Positions 8,799 to 15,922 of a stretch of DNA of 46,310 bases are shown one piece after another. Source of the stretch: Pediococcus inopinatus (GTDB taxonomy: Bacteria > Bacillota > Bacilli > Lactobacillales > Lactobacillaceae); contig NZ_CP019983.1 in NCBI RefSeq assembly GCF_002982135.1, forward strand, positions 1-46,310, given 5' to 3'. Each line of letters opens with the position of its first letter. Position 1 is the stretch's first letter. The translations under genes were made by a program, and so were the position numbers. The notes beneath the pieces were generated by a model. That model was given only the letters and a program-made list of their open reading frames with translations. It ran no database searches and had not been told where the DNA came from.

Positions 8799-9078
8799 AA
8801 ACTCATTTCATTCCGTTTAACGACGCTAAAAAATAGCTAACTTGATCATTAAACTAAAAGGTTTTTTTTAGTTCAATGTGCATTTACACGTCAACTAACT
8901 TTGACGTGTTTCGATATCCCAAAAATTGTATTAGATTTCGCTGCGCTCAAACAAATCTTTTTAATTGCTTTACACCGTTTTTCTTTCTAAACTTAATCAC
9001 AATCTTTGAATAACTAACTATAAAAAGATGCCTTTAATTTAAACCTGAAATAATTAGCTAATGTTAGGAGTAACTCAG
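8799..9078. other. Gene-free stretch between oriT and the 64-residue gene
   Basis: No credible gene is present. It holds an AACTAAAA/TTTTAGTT hairpin at about 8854-8875 and a perfect 9-bp inverted repeat, ACACGTCAA/TTGACGTGT, at 8886-8909. The latter lies in the position of secondary oriT repeats, but I cannot assign it. The sequence diverges more from replicon B than the flanking genes do. Confidence 0.45.
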
Positions 9079-9273
9079 ATGGACGAAAAGAAAGTATTAA
9101 AGCCCATTGATGAAATGCTTGCTGATCCATGGCAAGTTGATATTCAAGAATTGTTTGAAGCTTCTGTCAATGAACCTGACGAGATTAAAAAGAATTTGTA
9201 TGATTCCTTATACACTTATATTTTGCAAAAAAGGCAAGAAGATATTATTAGTCGTCCAGGTTTCGTCATTTAG
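9079..9273 (+). CDS. Conserved 64-residue plasmid protein of unknown function (replicon A)
   Basis: This small acidic protein (MDEKKVLKPIDEMLADPW...) is nearly identical to the one of replicon B, differing mainly at one residue. The start at 9079 has TTAGGAG nine bases upstream; an in-frame ATG at 9061 lies ahead of that site and is unlikely. There are no membrane segments or Cys motifs, and the protein looks helical. The terminator begins inside its stop codon. Conservation across both replicons while repA and the iterons diverged suggests a maintained role in the replicon module. I do not recognise the family. Confidence 0.75.
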   Translation: MDEKKVLKPIDEMLADPWQVDIQELFEASVNEPDEIKKNLYDSLYTYILQKRQEDIISRPGFVI

Positions 9274-9309
9274 CCCTCTAAGAGCCTGTTGAGGGCTTTT
9301 TATTTTTCC
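9272..9309 (+). terminator. Terminator overlapping the stop codon of the 64-residue gene
   Basis: AGCCCTC (9272-9278) pairs with GAGGGCT (9291-9297) and is followed by TTTTTATTTTT. The stem starts within the TAG stop codon. Confidence 0.88.
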
Positions 9310-9317
9310 TTTGGTAT

Positions 9318-9715
9318 AAATATATAAACAGTCTTAAAACCGCTAGAAACGAGAAATAAGGCCCTTAAAAACGAACATAGCCGCTAAATTCTTGTTAAGA
9401 TTCAGAAAAACTAACTGTTTGCTGTCAATGGTAGCGGACGAGCGCAGCGTGGGAGCATAAGGAATTGACAGCTCTAAACCAGTCTTAACACTGAATTGGC
9501 GAAAGCCAAAGTTTCTATAAAACTTTGCTTTCCTGCCTAACGGCGAGTGAAAAAGCAGTCAAGCTGGCTCAGCTTGGACGGGGTTCGGGGCGTCAGCGCC
9601 CGAATTAATGTGGCTTGCCACACCTTTTAAGCAACGAACAGCGTGAGGCGCAAGGAGCTGTGCGACTGGAGTTTAATGCGAGCCGTTTTTTGGCTCACTC
9701 CTTTGTGTTTTTTTT
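9318..9715 (+). ncRNA. Conserved structured non-coding region, candidate RNA or origin element (replicon A)
   Basis: There is no gene here, yet the sequence is about 90 percent conserved with 28561-28962. Nested and serial stems are visible: GTTAAGA 9394-9400 with TCTTAAC 9483-9489; GCTGTCAAT 9421-9429 with ATTGACAGC 9464-9472; TTGGC-GAAA-GCCAA 9496-9509, a GNRA tetraloop; CAAAGTTT/AAACTTTG 9507-9527; AAGCT/AGCTT 9561-9575; GGGCG/CGCCC 9588-9601; and TGTGGC/GCCACA 9609-9622. It ends with GAGCC/GGCTC and a long T tract, a terminator form. Between the two replicons most changes fall in loops. A stable structured RNA, or a structured part of the origin, are the two readings. Confidence 0.55.
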
Positions 9716-9828
9716 GTTTTAGGTTTGTATCTCGTACAGTGGTGCCTCTTATATACCTCTTTTATAAACCTCTTTTAAACCTCTTTTAGACCCCTCTTGC
9801 GCCTTACTCTCCCAAGGCTCACAGAAGG

Positions 9829-9931
9829 TTATCAAGTACCTTTTGTCTGTTTATCAAGTACCTTTTGTCTGTTTATCAAGTACCTTTTGTCTGTTTATCA
9901 AGTACCTTTTGTCTGTTTATCAAGTACCTTT
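9829..9931 (+). repeat. oriV: Iterons of replicon A (origin of replication)
   Basis: Four full tandem copies of the 22-mer with core TTATCAAGTACC and tail TTTTGTCTGT start at 9829, 9851, 9873 and 9895, and a 15-base partial copy begins at 9917. Tandem iterons just upstream of a Rep_3 initiator gene are the classical binding sites for the Rep protein in theta-replicating plasmids. An A+T-rich stretch with CCTCTTTTA repeats lies just upstream (about 9745-9795). Confidence 0.93.
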
Positions 9932-9940
9932 ATAAGTTCT

Positions 9941-9960
9941 GTACTTGATAAAAAGGTACT
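9941..9960. promoter_or_regulatory. Inverted half-iterons at the repA promoter, probable autoregulation site
   Basis: GTACTTGATA is the reverse complement of the iteron core TATCAAGTAC, and AAAAGGTAC that of GTACCTTTT. They lie about 30 bases upstream of the repA start. Rep_3 initiators often repress their own gene by binding inverted iteron halves as dimers, so this is the likely operator. Confidence 0.65.
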
Positions 9961-9991
9961 TTTATTTTAATATGTGTTTGAGGTGATAATC

Positions 9992-10927
9992 ATGTCTAAT
10001 GAGTTAGTTAAGTATGATCCTGAGTTGAATACTATTCCCTTGAGAAAATTTACCCCAATTGAGATGAATTTATTTTTTTCAATTGTTTCCCGCATGCGGG
10101 ATCAAGGGAATAAAACTGTTCGTTTCTCTTTTGACCAGTTAAAAGAGCTTAGTAACTATAAACCAACCGCAAATAAACGTTTTATTGATGATATTGAAAA
10201 TACATACCAAAAGATCCTCAGCCTTAGGTTTGGCCGTAGAAGTAAGAGTGGCTTAAATCGTGAATTTTTTGTTATGTTTACTGAATTTGAAATTAAAGGT
10301 GAAGCTGAAGAACCTTATGTTGATATTCAGATTTATCCCAAGGCATTGAAACTTCTAAATAATCTTGAAAGTTGGGTTCGTTATGCCCTAACAGAATTTA
10401 GAAATTTAAAAAGCAGTTACGCTAAAACAATGTTTCGTCTAATTAAGCAATTTCGAACTACTGGCTATTCTTATTTCTCTAAAGAAGATTTTTTTGAATT
10501 GCTTGATATACCTAAAAGTTATTGGAATAGTCCTTCAAATGTTGACAAAAAGGTTATTAAGCCAATTAGAGAAGAATTAACCCCGCTTTTTAGAGGGCTA
10601 ACGATTAGAAAAAAATATGGTAAAGGCAGAGGAAAACCAGTTATCGGTTATTCTTTTACTTGGAAACCTGAAAGAAAGGACGCAAATGATTTTTCTCAAG
10701 GCAAATTTCAAGATGAGCGTCAAAAACTCTTTAACATTCAGCACAATGATGAATTATCAGATAAAGAAAAGTGGCGTGCAATTGACAAAGTTAAATGCTT
10801 GCCTTTAGGAACAACTGAAAAACAGGTACTGGCTGAAAAACAAGCTGAACATGATCAAAAAATCAGAGATCAAGCAAGACAAGAAGCACTTGCTGAACTC
10901 CGAAAGGGGTTTGGAAATCATGCCTAA
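9992..10927 (+). CDS. repA: RepA replication initiator, Rep_3 family (replicon A)
   Basis: This 311-residue initiator has the two winged-helix layout of the Rep_3/RepB superfamily. The N-terminal part begins MSNELVKYDPELNTIPL, with FTPIEMNLFFSIVSRM as its first conserved block; the second winged helix covers about residues 120-230 (SSYAKTMFRLIKQFRTTG, then TPLFRGLTIRKKYGKGRG). The C-terminal tail is charged. It should bind the adjacent 22-bp iterons and open the origin. The start at 9992 has GAGGTGAT at the right spacing; an in-frame ATG six codons upstream precedes that site. The stop overlaps the repB start by 8 bases. It is clearly related to, but distinct from, the replicon B RepA, in line with different iterons. 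Confidence 0.93.
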   Translation: MSNELVKYDPELNTIPLRKFTPIEMNLFFSIVSRMRDQGNKTVRFSFDQLKELSNYKPTANKRFIDDIENTYQKILSLRFGRRSKSGLNREFFVMFTEFEIKGEAEEPYVDIQIYPKALKLLNNLESWVRYALTEFRNLKSSYAKTMFRLIKQFRTTGYSYFSKEDFFELLDIPKSYWNSPSNVDKKVIKPIREELTPLFRGLTIRKKYGKGRGKPVIGYSFTWKPERKDANDFSQGKFQDERQKLFNIQHNDELSDKEKWRAIDKVKCLPLGTTEKQVLAEKQAEHDQKIRDQARQEALAELRKGFGNHA

Positions 10928-11399
10928 AACTATTAGAGAACTTGCTGACGAATTTGGTGTATCAAAACAAGCCATTAGGAAAAAACTAGATGCAAACTTT
11001 AGAGTAAAATATGTGCAAACCGTTCCTAGGAACGGAGTACAAACCTTAGTTGTCAGTAACTCGGGGTATTTGCTGTTAAAACAACATTTTGATGGTGGTA
11101 ACATCCAAAAACTTGGAGAGAAGAAATTTACTAGTAGCACTGGTAACATGAGTATAAATACAATAGAATTACTCAACCAGCAATTAGCAATTAAAGATAA
11201 CCAAATTAAAGAAAAAGATGAACAATTAAAATCAATGCAAAAATTATTGGATCAATCACAACAATTGCAATTAATTGCTGAAAGAAAGATTGAAGAATCA
11301 AAAGCAATTATTACTAAGCAAAGTCCATTTAATAATACTGAGTGCAATAATAACCGAGTTGATCCAAAACTAAAAAAAACTTGGTGGCGTTTTTGGTAA
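10920..11399 (+). CDS. repB: RepB-like plasmid protein with HTH and coiled coil (replicon A)
   Basis: This 159-residue protein is translated from an ATG overlapping the repA stop, with AAGGGG upstream. It has an N-terminal helix-turn-helix (TIRELADEFGVSKQAIRKKL), then a strongly predicted coiled coil at about residues 85-135 (repeated Gln, Lys and Glu), and ends in the tail TWWRFW. This is the RepB/DUF536 type found directly after repA on many Lactobacillaceae plasmids, linked to copy control or stability (family knowledge). The aromatic tail recurs in the other two members here (WWHFW at 30954, WWPF at about 20500) and is probably a contact motif (inference). Confidence 0.85.
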   Translation: MPKTIRELADEFGVSKQAIRKKLDANFRVKYVQTVPRNGVQTLVVSNSGYLLLKQHFDGGNIQKLGEKKFTSSTGNMSINTIELLNQQLAIKDNQIKEKDEQLKSMQKLLDQSQQLQLIAERKIEESKAIITKQSPFNNTECNNNRVDPKLKKTWWRFW

Positions 11400-11423
11400 A
11401 AAACTTGAAAGGTTGGAAATATT

Positions 11424-12230
11424 ATGAACAGTGTTCTCATGGTGTTAGCTTCAAAATTATCAGCTCTTATTACAACAACGTCTGAAGAATATGTATCAGC
11501 TAAGATGTCAGAGGCTAAAGCTACGAAAGATTTTAATAAAGCACTCCCCATTTATAGTGAGCTTATCAATAAATTACTAAATGATAAACAAGAAGCAATA
11601 ACAGTTGCTAGCCAATATAGAGCAGAACTTGATAAAACTTTTTTGCCAGATACAGACATTAAATATTTAGAAACCACTTTTTCTAAACTGATCAAACTAT
11701 TTGAAAAATTTGATAATAAGGAATCACCAACTTTCACTGCAGAACTAGTAGAGCAAATTAATGGTCTTATAAACACTGAGACACTAAAATCTATGCAATT
11801 ATTAGGTTTTGACTTTAAATCTGCAATTGGTAAACCCGTAACTTTAGGAGTTGAAAAACTAATAAAAAATAAATTTGAGTTAATGATTTCAGATTCAAAG
11901 TCTTCAAATGAGTCATCTGATAAACATATTCCAGACATGTATGTTTATCATGCCAATATATATAAAGAAATCGATCAAGGAGGAATTATTGAATATACAT
12001 TGAAGATTCCTGCGTATAATAATTTTCAAGTAAAAAGTCCCAATCCAGGAGAATTAGAGTCAAGAGCCATAAACTCTTTAGCATTTTTCCTATTTCAAAA
12101 TGGTTGGACTATTTTCCCATCAGATTTTGCAAATAATTCTGTTATTGATAAAGAAGCATTTACTCATACATTAATTACTATAGACATGAACTATGCTAGA
12201 CGTAATTATGGCGTACCTGAAACTAAATGA
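11424..12230 (+). CDS. Unknown 268-residue protein following repB
   Basis: I do not recognise this protein. It starts at an ATG 24 bases after the repB stop. The first ~80 residues are helical and rich in Lys, Glu and Ala. A middle section carries LLGFDFKSAIGKPVTLG. The last ~90 residues look beta-rich: IYKEIDQGGIIEYTLKIPAY, then SPNPGELESRAINSLAFFLF and GWTIFPSDF. That order (GG, a strand ending in IP, a helix with E..A...L, then a G-IP-PS-like turn) recalls the HicB-type fold, but the resemblance is weak. There is no signal peptide, membrane segment or Cys motif. Codon use matches the replicon, so it likely travels with repA-repB. Confidence 0.75.
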   Translation: MNSVLMVLASKLSALITTTSEEYVSAKMSEAKATKDFNKALPIYSELINKLLNDKQEAITVASQYRAELDKTFLPDTDIKYLETTFSKLIKLFEKFDNKESPTFTAELVEQINGLINTETLKSMQLLGFDFKSAIGKPVTLGVEKLIKNKFELMISDSKSSNESSDKHIPDMYVYHANIYKEIDQGGIIEYTLKIPAYNNFQVKSPNPGELESRAINSLAFFLFQNGWTIFPSDFANNSVIDKEAFTHTLITIDMNYARRNYGVPETK

Positions 12231-12301
12231 GGAGCTATAATCATCAGCTTTCTCATTCTATATGCCATTAAAAAAGACCGTCAAATTAAAAATGTGAAGT
12301 G

Positions 12302-12347
12302 AACCCCCATAGTTGGATGAAAAATTCTAACTATGGGGGTTGTTTTC
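12302..12347 (+). terminator. Strong terminator closing the replicon A operon
   Basis: Perfect 13-bp arms AACCCCCATAGTT (12302-12314) and AACTATGGGGGTT (12329-12341) with a 14-base loop, followed by TGTTTTCTTT. Between the previous stop (12230) and this hairpin there is only a short open stretch of about 20 codons after GAGGAG, without a standard start codon. Confidence 0.93.
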
Positions 12348-12388
12348 TTTATAAAATGATATAATACTCCCTATATAGGAGAAAACGT

Positions 12389-12559
12389 ATGTCTAGACAA
12401 AAACGATCGATCAAGGAAAATAATGATAAATTAAAAGTTCAATTAGAACTCCTCCGTAGTTATACGGAACACTTTGACTCAGGTATGATTCATATGGCTT
12501 TGCCAATGGCTACACAGGTTCGTGTATTAATACATCAAACAGATATGCTCTTATACTAA
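12389..12559 (+). pseudogene. Short remnant gene (56 codons) cut by an IS3 end
   Basis: The reading frame starts MSRQKRSIKENNDKLKV and has a TATAAT box (12360-12365) and an AGGAG site ahead, so its 5' end looks genuine. The frame runs into the IS3-type left end at about 12545 and stops at once, so the protein is probably truncated. The visible part is a charged helix followed by ALPMATQVRVLIHQT. No function can be assigned. Confidence 0.55.
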
Positions 12560-12860
12560 AAAAATGGACTATTTTTATTCAGTCCGTAAAATGAAAGTAT
12601 AGGAGTATTTTTATGCCAATTCGTTATTCACAAGATTTCAAAGATTCATTGGTTAAACTTCACCAAGAAGGCCGTTCACTTAAATCATTAGCAGAAGAAT
12701 TTGGTCCGTCGAAAGATTCTATTGCTATTTGGGTTAAACAAGCTACCCCAATCATGATCAAGGGTCAGTCAAAGACGTTAAAAGACGTCAAGCAACTAGA
12801 GAAGCGCCTCGCTATTTTGGAGGAAGAAAACGAAATTTTATCACGCATAGCCTAACAGTC
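12560..12860 (+). mobile_element. IS3 family element remnant, left end with orfA only
   Basis: An IS3-type left end with the hairpin GGACTATTTTTATTCAGTCC is followed by orfA. OrfB and the right end are missing, and the metal exporter genes begin 40 bases later. The similar hairpin ahead of the orfA at 20315 supports the identification. Confidence 0.75.
12613..12855 (+). pseudogene. IS3 family OrfA (HTH), truncated
   Basis: 80 residues with the HTH of IS3 OrfA proteins (YSQDFKDSLVKLHQEGRSLK, then LAEEFGPSKDSIAIWVKQ) and the start of the leucine zipper (LEKRLAILEEENEIL). The catalytic OrfB is absent, so it cannot transpose. It is 35-40 percent similar by eye to the orfA at 20055-20315 and thus from a different IS. 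Confidence 0.85.
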
Positions 12861-12864
12861 AGGT

Positions 12865-12900
12865 TATAATGATTATAAATTAGTAATCGGGGGTGGGCAT
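12865..12900 (+). promoter_or_regulatory. Probable promoter -10 and RBS of fetA
   Basis: TATAAT at 12865-12870 lies 30 bases ahead of the fetA ATG, with CGGGGGTGG as ribosome binding site. A good -35 cannot be seen at standard spacing; the upstream bases are at the edge of the IS3 relic, so the promoter may have been altered by that insertion. Confidence 0.5.
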
Positions 12901-13551
12901 ATGAATTCATTGATTAGTTTAGAAAAAGTTAATTATCAAATCGCTGATCAACATATTTTACATGATGTTGATTGGCAGATTCCAGCTGGGGCTCATATTA
13001 CATTGACGGGACCATCCGGTGGTGGGAAAAGTACATTATTACGGATCATTGCGGCCATGATTTCTAAAACAAGTGGGACCTTGATTTTTGATGGGCAGCC
13101 GATTGAAAGTTATGACCCAATCATGTATCGGCGGCAAGTCTCATATTGTTTCCAACAACCGACGTTATTTGGTGAGACGGTGGCAGATAACTTAGCTTTC
13201 CCGTACCAAATTCGTAAGCAAGTCATGGATACGCAACGAGTGGTAACGGCGTTAAATAATGTTGGGCTGTCCGAACGAACCCTGCATCAGCCGATTATCG
13301 AGCTTTCCGGTGGTGAACGGCAGCGGGTCGCGCTGATTCGCAACATCTTATTCTTACCAAAAGTGTTGTTATTAGATGAGGTGACAGCTGGTTTGGATGA
13401 AAATAATAAGCAAATCGTGCACGCCTGGTTACGACAGTTAAATGAGCAGAATCACGTGACAACGATCATGATTACTCATGACGCGACAGAGATTGCTGCG
13501 GCAGATCAATTAGCGAAAGTGGTTGCTGGCAGATTGGAGGTACACGCATGA
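12901..13551 (+). CDS. fetA: FetA-type ABC transporter ATPase
   Basis: This 216-residue ABC ATPase has Walker A GPSGGGKST at about 37-45, signature LSGGERQRVALIR at about 134, Walker B VLLLDEVTAGLD at about 155 and the H-loop ITHD. Length and sequence fit FetA (YbbL), which with the membrane partner FetB forms an exporter that lowers cellular iron and protects against peroxide in Escherichia coli. It overlaps fetB by 4 bases (ATGA), so the pair is coupled. GC content is above that of the plasmid backbone, suggesting a chromosomal source. Metal specificity in this host is not known. Confidence 0.87.
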   Translation: MNSLISLEKVNYQIADQHILHDVDWQIPAGAHITLTGPSGGGKSTLLRIIAAMISKTSGTLIFDGQPIESYDPIMYRRQVSYCFQQPTLFGETVADNLAFPYQIRKQVMDTQRVVTALNNVGLSERTLHQPIIELSGGERQRVALIRNILFLPKVLLLDEVTAGLDENNKQIVHAWLRQLNEQNHVTTIMITHDATEIAAADQLAKVVAGRLEVHA

Positions 13552-14303
13552 ATTTAGCAGTTAATAATACGTCGCTATTTTTGGCGGCAATGTTAGTGCT
13601 CGTCGCGTTAGGAATTAGTTTGTGGCAGAAACTTGGCTTGGATAGGGACATCGTCATTGGTGTCGTGCGGGCTGTTGTACAACTATTTATCGTGGGTTAC
13701 TTGCTAAAGTATATTTTCCGAGTCAACAATTTGTGGCTAACGCTGGTGATGATAGGCTTCATTATCTTCAATGCGGCTTGGAATGCGAAAAAACGGGGGC
13801 CGGGGATTGACCATGCATTAGCCATTTCGTTATTAGCCATTTTTGTTAGTACGGGGATAACACTCGGCGTACTCGTGCTATCTGGTGCGATTAAGTTTGT
13901 GCCATCGCAAATGATTCCCATTTCTGGTATGATTGCGTCGAATTCAATGGTCGCAATTGGGCTGGCTTATCGCAGCCTCAATAGTCAGTTTCATGACCAG
14001 CGGCAAGGTGTGCTTGAACGGTTGGCGTTAGGGGCTGGTCTACTTGATGCTTCGATTGCCATCGTGCGTGAGGCGATTCGTACGGGGATGTCACCAACCA
14101 TTGATTCGGCAAAGACCGTGGGTCTAGTCAGTCTGCCAGGGATGATGTCCGGTTTGATCTTTGCAGGGGTCGATCCGGTACGGGCCATTAGGTATCAAAT
14201 TATGGTCACGTTCATGCTCTTATCAGCGACTAGTTTGGGGTCAATCATTGCGTGCTATTTAGCTTACCGTAATTTCTATAATGAACAAAAACAGTTGAAG
14301 TAA
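13548..14303 (+). CDS. fetB: FetB-type (UPF0014) membrane permease
   Basis: This 251-residue integral membrane protein has about seven hydrophobic segments. Family landmarks are SGMIASNSMVAIGLAYRSL near residue 125, KTVGLVSLPGMMSGLIFAG near 186 and DPVRAIRYQIMVTFMLL near 208. It pairs with the ATPase encoded just upstream in a 4-base overlap. In Escherichia coli FetAB exports iron; the nearby reductase operon makes an iron or redox role plausible here too. Confidence 0.9.
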   Translation: MNLAVNNTSLFLAAMLVLVALGISLWQKLGLDRDIVIGVVRAVVQLFIVGYLLKYIFRVNNLWLTLVMIGFIIFNAAWNAKKRGPGIDHALAISLLAIFVSTGITLGVLVLSGAIKFVPSQMIPISGMIASNSMVAIGLAYRSLNSQFHDQRQGVLERLALGAGLLDASIAIVREAIRTGMSPTIDSAKTVGLVSLPGMMSGLIFAGVDPVRAIRYQIMVTFMLLSATSLGSIIACYLAYRNFYNEQKQLK

Positions 14304-14304
14304 T

Positions 14305-14333
14305 GACTCCTGATTGCAGTCCCGCGGGGAGTC
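14305..14333 (+). terminator. Weak terminator after fetB
   Basis: GACTCC (14305-14310) pairs with GGAGTC (14328-14333) right after the fetB stop; only CTTTATG follows, so this is a weak candidate. Confidence 0.4.
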
Positions 14334-14370
14334 CTTTATGATGGAAGCTGAAATAAAACTTAATGCGGGG

Positions 14371-14500
14371 GTATTGATTCAAATTAACTGGTATTTGAAT
14401 TCCCGACCACTCAAATGTTTAAATTGGCGAACACCGATTGAGATCTTTTTGCGTGATCTGCGTTACTAAATTTGTTCAAGTTATTTCTTGCAATCTGCCT
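14371..14500 (+). pseudogene. IS30 family transposase, C-terminal scrap with terminal repeat
   Basis: Codons 14371-14469 read VLIQINWYLNSRPLKCLNW... and end RDLRY-stop, the usual last ~33 residues of IS30 transposases. The terminal repeat TTATTTCTTGCAATCTGCC at about 14481-14499 is the reverse complement of the end of the IS30 at 17631. The rest of the element is gone. Confidence 0.75.
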
Positions 14501-14576
14501 TTTGCAAATATTTGGTGAAATTATTTTTTTAAGGTTCAGTTAGTGTCCACTTAAGGTTGGGTTAATCCATAGCAGT

Positions 14577-14608
14577 TAAACTGACAACAGTTAGAAAGCA
14601 AATAATAT
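14577..14608 (+). promoter_or_regulatory. Promoter of the flavin electron transfer operon, with inverted repeat
   Basis: CTGACA (14581-14586), a 16-base spacer and TAATAT (14603-14608) make a fair promoter, with AGAAGG ahead of the ATG at 14634. The -35 lies inside the inverted repeat AACTG-ACAA-CAGTT, which could be a repressor site. Confidence 0.5.
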
Positions 14609-14633
14609 AAAAAGTTAAAAAGAAGGTTCAATT

Positions 14634-15128
14634 ATGAAAAAAATTCTTGCAGTTCTGGTCACAGGTTTAATCGCGGTCGCGATGGTTTTAGATGCTTACT
14701 GGTTGTTACAAATGAATAAAGGATCATCGACTGATGCTAGTGCGACCACCACGAGTCAAGCAACGACGACTGACAGCACAAGTGACACCACCAGTGTTAG
14801 TTCGAGGTCATCGACGATTTCGACGAGTAGTTCGAGCGGCAAGTATAAGGATGGCACTTATAAGGGCTCATCTGTGAGCACCCAGTGGGGTAACGTCCAG
14901 GTTAAAGTGACCATTTCTGGCGGGAAAATCACCGACGTGACGATGGTTCATAGTACAAGTGAAGATGGTGAAGGCCGCAGTCAGGCAATTGACAACCAGG
15001 CTGAACCCGTTTACATCTCTAAAACAAAGAAAGCCCAATCCGCTGATATCCAAGCTATCTCTGGGGCAACCGTGACATATGAAGGTTACACCCAATCACT
15101 ACAATCTGCACTAGATAAAGCAGTATAA
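14634..15128 (+). CDS. Membrane-anchored FMN-binding domain protein
   Basis: 164 residues. A hydrophobic N-terminal anchor (about 4-25, no lipobox Cys) is followed by a Ser/Thr-rich linker (about 31-68) and an FMN-binding domain (YKDGTYKGSSVSTQWGNVQV to the end). The motif AISGATVTYEGY at about 141-152 is the site where ApbE links FMN through a phosphoester to Thr in NqrC-like domains; the Asp usual in DxxSGAT is Gln here. The protein should sit outside the membrane and carry electrons. The next genes encode ApbE and a ferric-reductase-like membrane protein, completing a trans-membrane electron route. Final acceptor is unknown; ferric iron is one option. Confidence 0.85.
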   Translation: MKKILAVLVTGLIAVAMVLDAYWLLQMNKGSSTDASATTTSQATTTDSTSDTTSVSSRSSTISTSSSSGKYKDGTYKGSSVSTQWGNVQVKVTISGGKITDVTMVHSTSEDGEGRSQAIDNQAEPVYISKTKKAQSADIQAISGATVTYEGYTQSLQSALDKAV

Positions 15129-15148
15129 CAAGGTAGAGGTATAGGCAT

Positions 15149-15922
15149 ATGGAAATGCATTCTAAGCGTATCAAAGGGCATACCATGTTGAGTTTTGTGT
15201 ATCACACAATGAGCACGGTTTTTACTAGCCAAATTGTTTTGGATGAGACAGCCGAGAAGCCGGCGTTGCTCACTAAAATAGAACACTTTCAAAATCTGTT
15301 AGAAGTATATTTAGAGCAAATCAATACCCGTTTTTCACCGTATTTAGCTGATTCTGAGGTCAGTCGCTATAATCGTGGTGAGATCACGGCCCTGACGATG
15401 TCGCCAGATCTTTATTTCGTCTTTGCCTCAAGTTTAGCAGCTAAGTTAGCAACGCATGATGCTTTTGATGCCAACTACAATGGTGAATTTGAACCCTCTG
15501 GTTTTGTGAAGGGCTGGTCGATTGAAGTTGGCTTTTCAAAATTCCTTGTGCCCCTATTCCAATTTCCCAGTGTACAAGCGGTGAACTTGATCGGTGGGGG
15601 TGATATGCAGATGGAGACCCGGGAGCAATCGGACTGGGTATTTGACATCGGCATTGTTGATCCGACCGATCGTTATAGCATTATTAAGACGGTCCAGCTA
15701 AAAACCGGGGCGATTGCCACATCGGGCATTTCTGAACGGGGGCACCATATTAAGGGAGCTGTCGACGATATCCTACAAACAACGGTGATTGGCCAAGCGC
15801 TCCAGGAAGTTGATGTGTGGGCGACGGCCTTAATGGTGAATCCTGACCTAGCACTACCTGACAATTTAAGTGGGTTTATTTTTACAAGACAAGAGGGCGA
15901 AACACATGCTAAAATCTCATAA
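15149..15922 (+). CDS. apbE: ApbE family FAD:protein FMN transferase
   Basis: This 257-residue enzyme should split FAD and attach FMN covalently to the Thr of the SGAT motif in the upstream protein. Family blocks in order: MSTVFTSQIV (MGT region), FSPYLADSEVSRYN at about 66, FEPSGFVKGWSIE at about 115, NLIGGGDMQ at about 149 and ATSGISERGHHI at about 191. It is shorter than typical secreted ApbE (300 or more) and shows no signal peptide or lipobox, so it appears cytoplasmic. An ATG at 15185 is an alternative start. The next gene starts 17 bases before its stop. Confidence 0.9.
   Translation: MEMHSKRIKGHTMLSFVYHTMSTVFTSQIVLDETAEKPALLTKIEHFQNLLEVYLEQINTRFSPYLADSEVSRYNRGEITALTMSPDLYFVFASSLAAKLATHDAFDANYNGEFEPSGFVKGWSIEVGFSKFLVPLFQFPSVQAVNLIGGGDMQMETREQSDWVFDIGIVDPTDRYSIIKTVQLKTGAIATSGISERGHHIKGAVDDILQTTVIGQALQEVDVWATALMVNPDLALPDNLSGFIFTRQEGETHAKIS

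Larger units (their letters stand above)
1..15853. repeat. Terminal redundancy, first copy (same DNA as 30463-46310)
   Basis: This segment recurs at 30463-46310. From about 1066 to 14350 it matches at a constant offset of 30469. In its first 1065 bases it lacks seven bases relative to the other copy, each one base short in a run of identical bases (for example at about 16, 194, 319, 439, 473, 494 and 1065). The clean interior and frayed ends indicate a circular molecule of about 30469 bp assembled past its closing point, not a tandem duplication in the cell. Confidence 0.93.

Noticed and set aside
9318..9715. RNase P RNA, tmRNA or a tRNA cluster
   Set aside because: None of their conserved cores is visible; no cloverleaf or tRNA-like end could be folded by eye. 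I left it as an unnamed structured element.
9829..9931. Tandem repeats that might be a CRISPR array
   Set aside because: The 22-mers abut with no spacers and lie just ahead of a Rep_3 gene; they are iterons. The same holds for 29073-29175.
10805..11176. Antisense open frame opposite repA/repB
   Set aside because: It mirrors the codon pattern of the repA-repB genes and has no start signal or family resemblance.
12231..12300. A small membrane peptide of about 20 residues after GAGGAG
   Set aside because: It has no standard start codon and runs directly into the terminator; I could not support translation.
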